Position numbers and translations under genes: made by a program. Shown here piece by piece: positions 10,551 to 20,700 of a DNA stretch of 64,000 nt. The notes under the pieces were generated by a model, which saw nothing but the letters and a program-made list of their open reading frames with translations, did not search any database and was not told the origin of the DNA. Every line of letters starts with the position of its first letter. The stretch's first letter is position 1. This DNA is from Macrothele yani. Its lineage: Eukaryota > Arthropoda > Arachnida > Araneae > Macrothelidae. The DNA lies in contig CM077010.1 of assembly GCA_039090855.1 (NCBI GenBank), positions 43,232,905 through 43,296,904 on the forward strand, read 5' to 3'.

Positions 10551-10785
10551 ACAAATTTTAAAGATGACAATCCGACGTTTGGGGTAAATGTGACAAGGAT
10601 GGTAAGGCAGAAAATATCCGAAAACTTGACAATTTCCAACGTCCTGGAGCGGGATTCGATCCCGCGTCTCCCAGAAAATGCCCGGGTATGCTAACCACTA
10701 CACCACCCAGAAAGATCAAGTTTCAAGTTTCCGATCAACTTGAATATAACCATCACAAGATTCGCTAGTCGAAGCAACCGGCATT
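10551..10785 (-). mobile_element. SINE family B (tRNA-Glu-like), copy 1
   Basis: On the minus strand a leader is followed by a tRNA-like head. The head starts ttctgggtggtgtagtgg, with box A ggtgtagtggttagc as in tRNA-Glu and box B gggatcgaatccc (about 10640-10710). A body follows with caaacgtcggattgtcatct. A second, shorter copy follows at 10853, and an almost complete copy with target duplications lies at 40741-41007. The tRNA-like part pairs its acceptor ends but lies within a longer repeated unit, so it is a SINE rather than a tRNA gene. Confidence 0.8.
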
Positions 10786-10852
10786 CATGTTTAGCGAATC
10801 TGGACTTTAAGAATCATATCCTGTGTTTGCCCAGAGAAGCAGATAAATCATT

Positions 10853-10987
10853 AAAGAAATACGGGATTACGCCATATAATACAAATTTTGAAGATGACAA
10901 TCCGATTTTTGGCGTAAATGTGACAATGATGGTAAGTTAGATTATATCCAAAAACTTGAAAATGTTCATCATCCTGGAGCGGGATGA
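10853..10987 (-). mobile_element. SINE family B, copy 2 (3' part only)
   Basis: From gaaatacgggattacgcc to catcctggagcgggat this matches the corresponding 135 bp of the copy at 40741-41007 almost base for base. It breaks off within the tRNA-like head, so the 5' part is missing. Confidence 0.85.
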
Positions 10988-11099
10988 AAAATATTCAGCT
11001 CGAATTAACCGCAATGTAGGCGGTACCTAACCGCATACAGAAAGTGAGGCCCGAGTTAACTGCTTAAACGTATGTAGTGAAATTGTGTTTGGCTGATGA

Positions 11100-11330
11100 A
11101 GATACTTATCTGGCCCGTTGGCTAAGGGATAGGAAGCGCAGGATTCGATTCTGAGAGGGAGATGGGTCCTCTTGTAAATCCCGGATAAAACATGTATACT
11201 GCGTTTATTTCGGGGCACTATCTGTTTTCCTACTCTGGAACCAATAACCCTAAATTAGGGACGGGTGACTGCTTGTAGCCCACTGAGTTGTACATGGCAG
11301 TCGGTAAACCCCGAAGCACAAAGGAATAAA
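11100..11330 (+). mobile_element. SINE family A, copy 2 (diverged)
   Basis: The head is tRNA-like (ttggctaagggatagg, gcaggattcgattctg) but differs from copy 1. The body is clear: ggaaccaataaccctaaatt, agggacgggtgactgcttgt and agcccactgagttg, followed by gtcggtaaacc. An A-rich tail ends it. The different head suggests an older copy or a related subfamily. Confidence 0.75.
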
Positions 11331-12825
11331 ATACGATAGTTAAACTACCTAGCTTGGTTTGTTTAACTTTGTTAGTAAGTTATGCATCACAGAAATATGA
11401 TATCAAAATCACACAGTTACGTATTGTGTTATACATAATATCGGTGAAGCAATTATTTGTAACAATTCTCCTTAACAGAGCAGTTAATGCAATTGAGAAG
11501 AAACGCTGCATATCGATTTTGAGTGGATCGTGAACTTTCCGGAGGAAAGTACCATGAAGTTTAATATCACTCCAGAAAAGAGTTTACTTTTGAAACATTA
11601 AGTTCAAAAATCACCTTTCACAGTCTTTCTATATTAACTGGGTAAACATGCAAAATAAAATATCAGTGGAATATTGCAGCGATGCAAATCTCATCTCCAT
11701 TTCGCGCAGCTTTGATATGTAAAGATTTCATAGCGTGTGAAGTGAAAATTGCCATTAATCAAAAACAACTTCGCACTGTAATTGCTTTTCTCAACTGTTT
11801 TACGGAGTTTTACTGAAATCAATGTTAAAGAGAGAGAGCATTTAAAAATATTGTTCCTTCTGGAACGCACCAGGGAATGAGGTGGAGAGAGAGAGAGAGA
11901 GAGAGAGAAACAGGAGACCCATCTCGCAGTGAAATCACTTCAAAATAAAAGATAATGAAAAATTTCCATTAATTAATGTTAGTCCAAATACCATCTAAGC
12001 TGCAGGGAATTTAATAGCCTTCCCTTTTCATTAAGCCTTGCAAAAAAAACGGGGGAAATCTTTGAAATCGATAATGCATAATGACCACATTATGCGTAAT
12101 AGCCAACGCAAGATATATGTTTCGCAAACAAAAAAGAAGCAAACGCAAAACTTTTATCACCTAGTCGTTAAAGAATATTTGCATATGACTAATCTGCGTC
12201 GATTAACGCTGTTCATAACTGCAAAAACGATCATAAATTACGTAAAGTGCATTTTTCCCGCCGATGCGCGAACTGCACTTCAATCATATTAAATGCGGAC
12301 ACACGATAGGGGATCCCATAAGAAATGAGAACCCCCTCGAGCAGAAGGCGTAAGCCATCTGTTTCAGAATATCAAACATTTCTTAGCTGAAGTTCTCGAA
12401 CATTATTTCACCAAAGATATCATCACTTGCAGCGTTAAGAAAGTTGTACTTGATGGCTTTTCGCATTTGTCTTGCAATAGATGTGAAAATCGTGCAGGGC
12501 GATTATGCTGGGAATCTGTCCCTGTTTTCTACAGGGTACTGACGAAAACATTAAAGTTGAGGAACGAAAAATTGTCCTTTACAGAACTCACTCATGGAGA
12601 TAATTGGTTCTGCAGTAAATTGGGAGGTACAGTCCCCACGGGCCAACATGACCTTGTGAAGAACAATCGTGTTTGCCTCATCGATAAGCAATCACGAAAT
12701 GGATAGCTGTTCATCAAGCTGATAGGGAGTGGTGACCCTCGACAGGAGAGGAATTCTCAGGCCGTAACTACCGCGAAATGGAGCATGGAGGAAATTTGCT
12801 CTTCAAGAATTGTGATATGAGGGGC
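11331..12825. other. About 1.5 kb AT-rich DNA without recognisable genes
   Basis: There is a short (GA)n run at 11888-11908. Two open frames of about 80 codons (12038-12292 and 12467-12706) match no family I recognise. I see no terminal repeats and call nothing here. Confidence 0.45.
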
Positions 12826-13172
12826 GTAAACTCATGCCCTGCGGGGCCTAAATTCATGCTCTTCTGGGCCTATTCTCATGCTCTATGGGTCTAAATCCAT
12901 GCCCTGCTGGGACTATACTCATGCTCTTTGGGCCTGAATTCATGCTCTGTAGGGCCTATAGTCATGCTCTAGTGGGTCCAAATTCATGCTCTTCTGGGCC
13001 TAATTTCATTCTCTGCTGGGCCTAGATTCATGCTCTGCTAGATCTAAATTCGTGCTCTTCTGGGCCTATATTCATGTTCTTCTGGGCCTAAGTTCATGCT
13101 CTACTGGGCCTATATTCATGCTCTAGGCGGCCTAAATTCAGGTTGTGTTGAGTCTAAATTCATGCCCTACTG
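12826..13172. repeat. 22-bp minisatellite, about 16 degenerate copies
   Basis: A unit with the core attcatgctcttctgggcct repeats with a period of about 22 bp. Substitutions are scattered over the cttctggg part, while the ttcatgctct part is better kept. The high divergence suggests an old array no longer being homogenised. Confidence 0.9.
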
Positions 13173-13492
13173 GGACGCAAAAATAGAAATGTAAGCAACG
13201 TGAATACTTTTACTGAACATTGCAACACTAAAAGAAGCTATACACTTCAGTACTTAAGATCTTTGTTTTCCGCTTACAAGTATTCCGTGACGCTAACCGA
13301 GGTACTGAATAGCATACTGTGGAAGGTGAGGAGCCCTTATACACAGGCCGCTCGTTACGTAGTGAGGCTGACTATTTACTGTACAGCCCTTTGAATGAAA
13401 AGTAACAAACGTGTTCATTATTTTGACCGCTAGAGTGTGCTGTGACCACAGGACCAACTTTCGAGTCAAGTGATGCAGTAGTTTTCGTGTAT
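13173..13492. other. Unassigned DNA upstream of a mariner
   Basis: It should include the left end of the mariner whose coding region starts at 13528, but I could not identify a terminal repeat because the right end is also missing. Confidence 0.4.
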
Positions 13493-13533
13493 AGCCATCG
13501 TTAAAGTAAGACTGTGTTACTTTAACGATGGCT
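13493..13533. repeat. Inverted repeat across the mariner start codon
   Basis: Sixteen bases at 13493-13508 (agccatcgttaaagta) are the exact reverse complement of 13518-13533, with a 9-nt spacer. The right arm contains the ATG of the transposase frame at 13528. Confidence 0.9.
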
Positions 13534-15073
13534 AAACGAAGAGTCGAGAGGGTCAGAAGTTGCGGAATTGAGCAAAGACCTCTGATAAAATGTGAATGTA
13601 AATTGGGAAAGATTGCCACGGAAGTGTGCCAAGAACCTAAAAAAACGTTTACGGCGATGTCTGTCTGGGACGTGCACAGGTGTTTCGTTGATTTTCAAAG
13701 TTTAAAGACGAGAGGGAGTCCCTAGAGGAGGGATCGGCAAACTACGGCCCGCGGGCCGAATCCGGCACGCTGTCTTTTTTTGTACGGCCCGCGAGCTCTA
13801 AGAATGGATTTTCATTTTCAAATTCTTGAAAATTCGATCTGCATTTGGCAGCACCTACCTGTGCGAAAAGACATTTTCAAATATGAAATATGTAAAATCT
13901 CAATACAGGCCAACATCAGCAGACGAACATTTGCAATTAATTTTGATTACAGGGGGTACTAACTATGAACCCCAATTTGGTGAAATGTTATCCTAAAAAA
14001 GCAATTCCATTATTCTCATTAGTAGAGGTGTAGTTGTTGTATATACCACTGTATTTATTGGCAGAATTCTACTGTCATGTACATAGAAATGCTATTTTTA
14101 TTTGAAGAATAAAGACAATTTTGAAATGTAATTCAAACAACGGTAGTCTTTTTTTAGTGTATTTGTTATTATTATTACGTTAGTTTTAGTGTACTTATTA
14201 TTCATTTTAGTCTAATTATTATTACGTTATTTGTTTAGTCTACTTATTTTTATTGTTTAATCTACTTATTATTTTTTAGTCTACTTATTACTCTTTTTAG
14301 TCTACTTATTTTAGTCCACTTATTATTATTATTATTTGTTATTCAAGTAGGCATACCTACTTAAATAACAAGAAACAAAAATACCTACATGAATATTCTC
14401 GAATTTGCCTTTTGGCCCGCACAGCCTAAAATATTTACTATTTGTCCCCCTACAAAAAATGTTTGCCGACTCCTGCCCTAGAGGATGAACCACGTTCAGG
14501 ACGTCCAGTTTCTTCACTGACAAATGAAAATGTGATAAAGGCTAGCGAAATGTTTGCCCATGACGGGCGAATAACCACCTGGCTACTCGCTGAACAGCTT
14601 GTTGTCGGTAAGAAAATGGCCAGAGTAATCCTAGAAAAAGATCTGCACAAGAAAAAGATTTGTTCGAGGTATGTGCCGCACAGGTTGACACACGAACAGA
14701 GAGAGAGAGAACCGGGTTGCATGTTGTAAAATGTCATCCATGCATTTAATCAAGGTCGTGATTTTCTGCAGAGCATTTTTACCGGTGATGAAAGTTGGTG
14801 TTTTCAGTTTGATCCTGAAACGGAATAGTATTGCATTGTTTTCTTCCAGCCAGAAGGAAGCCCGGTTGCCAAACTCACGTGTGTCAAGACAGTAGTCATT
14901 GTTTATTTCGACTCTGCTAGAATTATTTACCGCGAATTAGCTCCTAAGGGCATTACAGAGAACGGTCAGTACTATGTAGGAGTAATGCAACGTCTGTATA
15001 CCCGCATGCGACGTGTCAGGAAAGAACTGTTGCACAAAAAGAAGAAAACATTGTGTGCTGGCGAGGTTTGATC
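13528..15073 (+). pseudogene. mariner transposase, split by a hAT-type insertion and truncated
   Basis: The frame from 13528 starts MAKRRVERVRS and continues with PLIKCECKLGKIATEV and VWDVHRCFVDFQSLK, the N-terminal domain of mariner transposases (family: RA-IKFC-KLGKTATET then VFEWHKRF). It is interrupted at 13728-14475. After the insertion LEDEPRSGRPVSSLTNENV resumes the protein, then AEQLVVGKKMARVILEKDLH, KICSRYVPHRLTHEQRE, and after a stop the first catalytic acid in FTGDESWCFQFDPETE. RIIYRELAPKG and NGQYYVGVMQRLYTRMR follow. The second and third acids are absent, because the sequence stops at the insertion at 15074. Confidence 0.88.
13728..14475 (+). mobile_element. hAT-family deletion derivative inserted in the mariner
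   Basis: It is flanked on both sides by the 8-bp duplication ccctagag (13720-13727 and 14476-14483), the length expected for hAT. The ends gagggatcggcaaac and gtttgccgactcctg are inverted repeats of 15 bp with two or three differences. Next to the left end is ctacggcccgcgggcc, common in this hAT group. Inside, 13843 onward reads FGSTYLCEKTFSNMKYVKS and later DEHLQLILIT, the C-terminal dimerisation part of a hAT transposase. The first residues are uncertain by a frame. The rest of the transposase is deleted, and 14140-14345 is a degenerate ttttagtctacttatta repeat. Confidence 0.88.
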
Positions 15074-15736
15074 CAGTGGCGTAACTATAACCCCTGCAAG
15101 GGGGGGGTGCAGGTAACCACGGGGCGTACCGCAGCTTCCAGTTTTTGGAAAAATTCGAAATAAACAAACAAATAATCAACCCAAACGTTCATATTTTCTT
15201 TTAAGGTACATTTAGCTTTGCCTAAATAAATGCTAAGTTTCACTTTTAAAGCACTCGATGTCCTACAAATTGAAGCTATTCTGCCCTTTGGCTCCGAGTT
15301 GTCATACGATCGGTCTCCAATCGCCCTCTCTCTCTCTCTGGGCTGCTGAGGAAAACCGCGAGGACACGTGGGGATTCCCCATGGAGGATGTCGGGAAACA
15401 GTCAGTCAGTCACCTGTGATTACGTGCACGACAGCCACCAACGTTTATTCACAGCAGCAGATCTGTGATGTACAAGAGAGTAATTCCTTCAAATGATTTA
15501 TTTTAGTTTTGTACAAAATAATTACATGCATTCTTAAATCTATTACTTAAAAAGTTAAAACTACAGTGCTCTAAGTACCGGCATTACTTTTCCAGACACT
15601 CTCCCTGACTTCCTCCGCCCCCTCCACCCACCACACATTCCTCTTGCTTGAAATCCTGGGGAAATTACTGCGCTTAGAAGCGCTGAAGTAAATTTTCCGG
15701 TGGAGGGGGGGGCAGTTTGTGCTAGTTACGCCACTG
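15074..15736. mobile_element. Non-autonomous element with perfect 14-bp terminal repeats
   Basis: The left end cagtggcgtaacta (15074-15087) is exactly repeated in inverse at 15723-15736. Just inside both ends lie G/C runs (ccctgcaaggggggggtgca on the left, ggaggggggggcag on the right). This end type is familiar from non-autonomous hAT-like elements in animals. I could not find a clear 8-bp target duplication. The 663-bp interior has no coding signal, and it truncates the mariner on its left. Confidence 0.75.
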
Positions 15737-15829
15737 GTGTTATTCAGCGAGGTACTGATTAAACAAGGTGCTATTTAAGGTTCATGCAACGTCTGTACAC
15801 CCGAGGTTCCCCTTTGGGTTATTCACCGT

Positions 15830-16330
15830 GTAACGTACCAGGAGATGTGACGTACCTGCCAGAAGGACGCACACGACATAAAGGCAGATAGGAATCAGAA
15901 TAAAACGTCCGCGTAGCTTAATTGGTAGAGCAACTTATTCAGGAATGAGTGGACCCGGGTTCGAATCCTGGCGCGGATAAAAATCACGGAGAAATTTACC
16001 TCGTTATAATGGCGCCAGAACTATCCGGATGACCCGACCGTTCAAAATCTCGCAATGGTGTGATGTTATTTCCACACCGCGAGATAGGAAAAATAAGAGA
16101 ATCCCTTCTCCAGCACTTCGAAAAAAAATAAAAATAAGGGGGAGATGATGTAACGTACCAGGAGATGTGACGTACCTGCCAGAAGGACGCACACGAGATA
16201 AAGGCAGATAGGAATCAGAATAAAACGTCCGCTTAGCTTAATTGGTAGAGCAACTTATTCCGGAATGAGTGGACCCGGGTTCGAATCCTGGCGCGGATAA
16301 AAATCACGGAGAAATTCACTTCGTTATAAC
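15830..16330. repeat. Direct duplication carrying two tRNA-like sequences
   Basis: A segment starting gtaacgtaccaggagatgtg recurs exactly 320 bp downstream. About 180 bp is shared with few differences. Each copy has a tRNA-like sequence (15907-15978 and 16227-16298) starting gtccgcgtagcttaattgg or gtccgcttagcttaattgg. Acceptor and T-stems pair well and box B is ggttcgaatcc. The anticodon region ttattcaggaatgag / ttattccggaatgag leaves a 6- or 8-nt loop instead of 7, so neither looks like a working tRNA. The 140 bp between them contains an A-rich run. Confidence 0.8.
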
Positions 16331-17240
16331 CGTGCCTTTCAACACCTATGCAAAAGATCTCACCGTTGTTTGGAATTGGATGGATATTATTTTGAATCTG
16401 TGAAGGCGACAATCAGAATATAGTTTGCTGTTTTGAAATAATAATTTTTGTCTCACTTCGTAAAGAGAACACTATGTGCGCATGAATGGATTTGTCCGAA
16501 ATAGCGGGAGAGGCATTTTAAACAATATGCGGTTGATATGCTTATATCCCGTGACTTTCCGAATACGCGGTAAAGATGAAGAGCTAATGAATCATCTGTG
16601 TCTTGACGCAGAAAGTTCCTCTGAGTGTTTAATACTGAACGGAACTTGTCTAAGATCTAATACGTAAAATTCTTTGTATTGTTACGTTCTGTATCTGATA
16701 TTTATTCGTTCGGTGCTGGTGCATTTTTCGTCCTGCATTTCTGCGGTGCGCTGTATTGTCAGCGTTCACATAACATTTACGTTTAACTTGACACTTACGG
16801 TTGGTTCTTCATTTTGTGCCTAGTTCTCACAGGTTTAGTGAAACTATGCCAAAAAACTAGAAGTGCGATTTTTGATACATCATAACACTATCCTATAACA
16901 GAGTTTTAAGAAAGTAAAAACTGCCTACTTTTTGCTTCGAAGAGGGAAACTTTGAGCTCGTAGGAGCGTAATTTCAAGTCTTGGCCGTCCAGATGAGAAG
17001 AGCTTGCTTCTGATTATGACGTACGGCCGTCTCATTTGTAGGTTTGCAGTGTTGCAAATATGCTAGTGTCGGAATTTAGTTCACCGTTCTGCGGGTGACG
17101 TTCAGTAAGTCCTAAACCTGACCTTTAAAGTAGTGGTTGGTGGTTGACACATGTATTGCGCCATCGTAAAGTTACATAAGAGCCACGTCACGTCGCTGTG
17201 CCAGCATTTGAGACGGCGGCGTAGAGAACTGAAGTTTATA
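16331..17240. other. Unassigned DNA
   Basis: Short frames such as 16476-16667 match nothing I know. The last 150 bp may include the left end of the following mariner, but I could not recognise a terminal repeat. Confidence 0.4.
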
Positions 17241-17248
17241 ATGTGACA

Positions 17249-17775
17249 ATGAATGAGCGAAAGATGAAATCGGAGAACCGAGCAGTGATTAAATTTTTCA
17301 CGGAGGAAGATAAAGCGATGCGTAGTATTCATGAACGGATGCTCCGTGTGTACGTCGATGGTGCATCTTCGTATGTTACAGTCAAAAGATCGGCCGCTAT
17401 CTTTAAACCAAGAAGAAACTCGTTGGAAGAACACCTGACGACGAACGCTCAGTGGAGGTGACCACAGATGAAGTAATCTAGAAAGTGAAGCACATGGAAA
17501 TGTCAATAGGGGAATCCGTGTCGTACAGTTTACTGATGAACTGAAGTTAAGTACCGGCAGTGTTTGGACCATTTTTGGTGAGAGGTTAGAGACGCCAAAT
17601 GTCTACGCCTCATGGGTTACTCCAGTGTTGACACCTGAGATGAAGAATGATCGTGTTGAAACAAGTCGGGTTCCACTTCACCGCACTAACCGCGAACGAG
17701 ACGACTTTTATTCCTGCTTTGTGCCTGTTGATGAGACGTGGCTTCACCAATGGGACTTTGATGCTAAACAAGAGA
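17249..17775 (+). pseudogene. mariner transposase N-terminal half, running into the 24-bp array
   Basis: The ATG at 17249 opens MNERKMKSENRAVIKFFTEE, then IHERMLRVYVDGASSYVTVK and RSAAIFKPRRNSLEEH. This is the bipartite DNA-binding domain of mariner transposases. After frame changes the sequence continues with SVWTIFGERLE and MKNDRVETSRVPLHRTNRER. At 17728-17772 it reads VDETWLHQWDFDAKQES, which contains the first catalytic acid (family GDE-W-H-YDPE-KQQS). At exactly this point the tandem array starts. The rest of the catalytic domain does not reappear after the array, so the 3' half is lost or beyond recognition. Confidence 0.88.
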
Positions 17776-20700
17776 GCTGATACTAAACAAGAGATCACGA
17801 ATTAAAATAAACAAGAGATCGTGAATGATACTAAACAAGAAAGCTGACACTAAACATTAGAGCAAGAATGATACTAAACAAGAGAGCACGAATTGTACTA
17901 AACAAGAGAGTACGAATGATACTAAACAAGAGAGCACGAATGATACAAAACAAGAGAGCGCGAATGATACTAAACAAGAGAGCACGAATGATATTAAACA
18001 AGAGACCACGAATGATACTAAACAAGAGAGCACGATTGATACTAAACAAGATAGACCGAATGATACTAAACAAGAGAGCACGAATGATACTAAACAAGAG
18101 AGCACGAATGATACTAAACAAGAGAGCACGAATGACACTAAACATTAGAGCAAGAATGATACTAAAAAAGAGAGCACGAATTGTACTAAACAAGAGAGTA
18201 CGAATGATACTGAACAAAAGAGCACGAATGATACAAAACAAGAGAGCGCGAATGATACTAAACAAGAGAGCACGAATGATACTAAACAAGAGACCACGAA
18301 TGATACTAAACAAGAGAGCACGATTGATACTAAACAAGAGAGACCGAATGATACTAAACAAGAGAGCACGAATGATACTAAACAAGAGAACACGACTGAT
18401 ACTAAACAAGAGAGCACGAAAGATACTAAAGAAGAGAGCACGATTGATACTAAACAAGAGAGCACGAATGATACTAAACAAGAGAGCACGAATGATACTA
18501 AACAAGAGAGCAAGAATGATACTAAACAAGAGAGCACGAATTGTACTAAACAAGAGAGTACGAATGATACTAAACAAGACAGCACGAATGATACTAAACA
18601 AGAGAGCGCGAATGATACTGAACAAAAGAGCACGAATGATACAAAACAAGAGGGCGCGAATGATACTAAACAAGAGAGCTCGAATGATATTAAACAAGTG
18701 ACCACGAATGATACTAAACAAGAGAGCACGAATGATACTAAACAAGAGAGCATGATTGATACTAAACAAGAGAGCACGAATGATACTAAACAAGAGAGCA
18801 CGAATGACACTAAACAAGAGAGCAAGAATGATACTAAACAAGAGAGCACGAATTGTACTAAACAAGAGAGTACGAATGATACTAAACAAGACAGCACGAA
18901 TGATACTAAACAAGAGAGCGCGAATGATACTTAACAAAAGAGCACGAATGATACAAAACAAGAGAGCGCGAATGATACTAAACAAGAGAGCACGAATGAT
19001 ACTAAACAAGAGAGCGGGAATGATACTGAACAAAAGAGCACGAATGGTACAAAACAAGAGAGCGCGAATGATACTAAACAAGAGAGCACGAATGATACAA
19101 AACACGACAGCACGAATGATACTAAACAAGAGAGCACGAATGATACTAAACAAGAGAGCACGAATTGTACTAAACAAGATAGTACAAATGATACTAAACA
19201 AGAGAGCACGGATGATACTAAACAAGAGCGCGCGAATGATACTAAACAAGAGACCACGAATGATACTAAACAAGAGAGCACGATTGATACTAAACAAGAG
19301 AGCACGATTGATACTAAACAAGAGAGCACGAATGATACTAAACAAGAGAACACGATTGATACTAAAGAAGAGAGCACGAATGATACTAAAGAAGAGAGCA
19401 CGATTGATACTAAACAAGAGAGCACGAATGATACTAAACAAGAGAGCACGAATGACACTAAACAAGAGAGCAAGAATGATACTAAACAAGAGAGCACGAA
19501 TTGTACTAAACAAGAGAGTACGAATGATACTAAACAAGACAGCACGAATGATACTAAGCAAGAGAGCGCGAATGATACTGAACAAAAGAGCACGAATGAT
19601 ACAAAACAAGAGAGCGCGAATGATACTAAACAAGAGAGCACGAATGATATTAAACAAGAGACCACGAATGATACTAAACAAGAGTGCACGAATGATACTA
19701 AACAAGAGAGCACGATTGATACTAAACAAGAGATCACGAATGATACTAAACAAGAGAGCACGATTGATACTAAACACGAGAGCACGAATGATACTAAACA
19801 AGAGAGCACGAATGATACAAAACACGAGAGCACGAATGATACTAAACACGAGAGCACGAATGATACTAAACAAGAGAGCACGAATGATACTAAACAAGAG
19901 AGCACGAATGATACTAAACAAGAGAGCAAGAATGATACTAAACAAGAGAGCACGAATGGTACTAAACAAGAGAGCACGAATGATACTAAACAAGAAAGCA
20001 CGAATGACACTAAACAAGAGAGCAAGAATGATACTAAACAAGAGAGCACGAATTGTACTAAACAAGAGAGTACGAATGATACTAAACAAGACAGCACGAA
20101 TGATACTAAACAAGACAGCACGAATGATACTAAACAAGAGAGCGCGAATGATACTGAACAAAAAGAGCACGAATGATACAAAACAAGAGAGCGCGAATGA
20201 TACTAAACAAGAGAGCAAGAATGATACTAAACAAGAGAGCACGAATGGTACTAAACAAGAGAGCACGAATGATACTAAACAAGAAAGCACGAATGACACT
20301 AAACAAGAGAGCAAGAATGATACTAAACAAGAGAGCACGAATTGTACTAATCAAGAGAGTACGAATGATACTAAACAAGACAGCACGAATGATACTAAAC
20401 AAGACAGCACGAATGATACTAAACAAGAGAGCGCGAATGATACTGAACAAAAGAGCACGAATGATACAAAACAAGAGAGCGCGAATGATACTAAACAAGA
20501 GAGCACGCATGATATTAAACAAGAGAGCACGAATGATACTAAACAAGAGAGCGCGAATGACACTAAACAAGAGAGCAAGAATGATACTAAACAAGAGAGC
20601 ACGAATTGTGCTAAACAAGAGAGTACGAATGATACTAAACAAGAGAGCACGGTTGATACTAAACAAGAGAGCGCGAATGATACTGAACAAAAGAGCACGG

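Noticed and set aside
10636..10712. tRNA-Glu gene
   Set aside because: Box A and box B are good, but the sequence is embedded in a repeated unit of about 267 bp shown by target duplications at 40741-41007 to be a SINE.
15907..16298. Two functional tRNA genes
   Set aside because: Acceptor and T-arms are good, but the anticodon loop is 6 or 8 nt. The sequences sit in a duplicated repeat with flanking similarity, so they are more likely SINE heads or pseudogenes.
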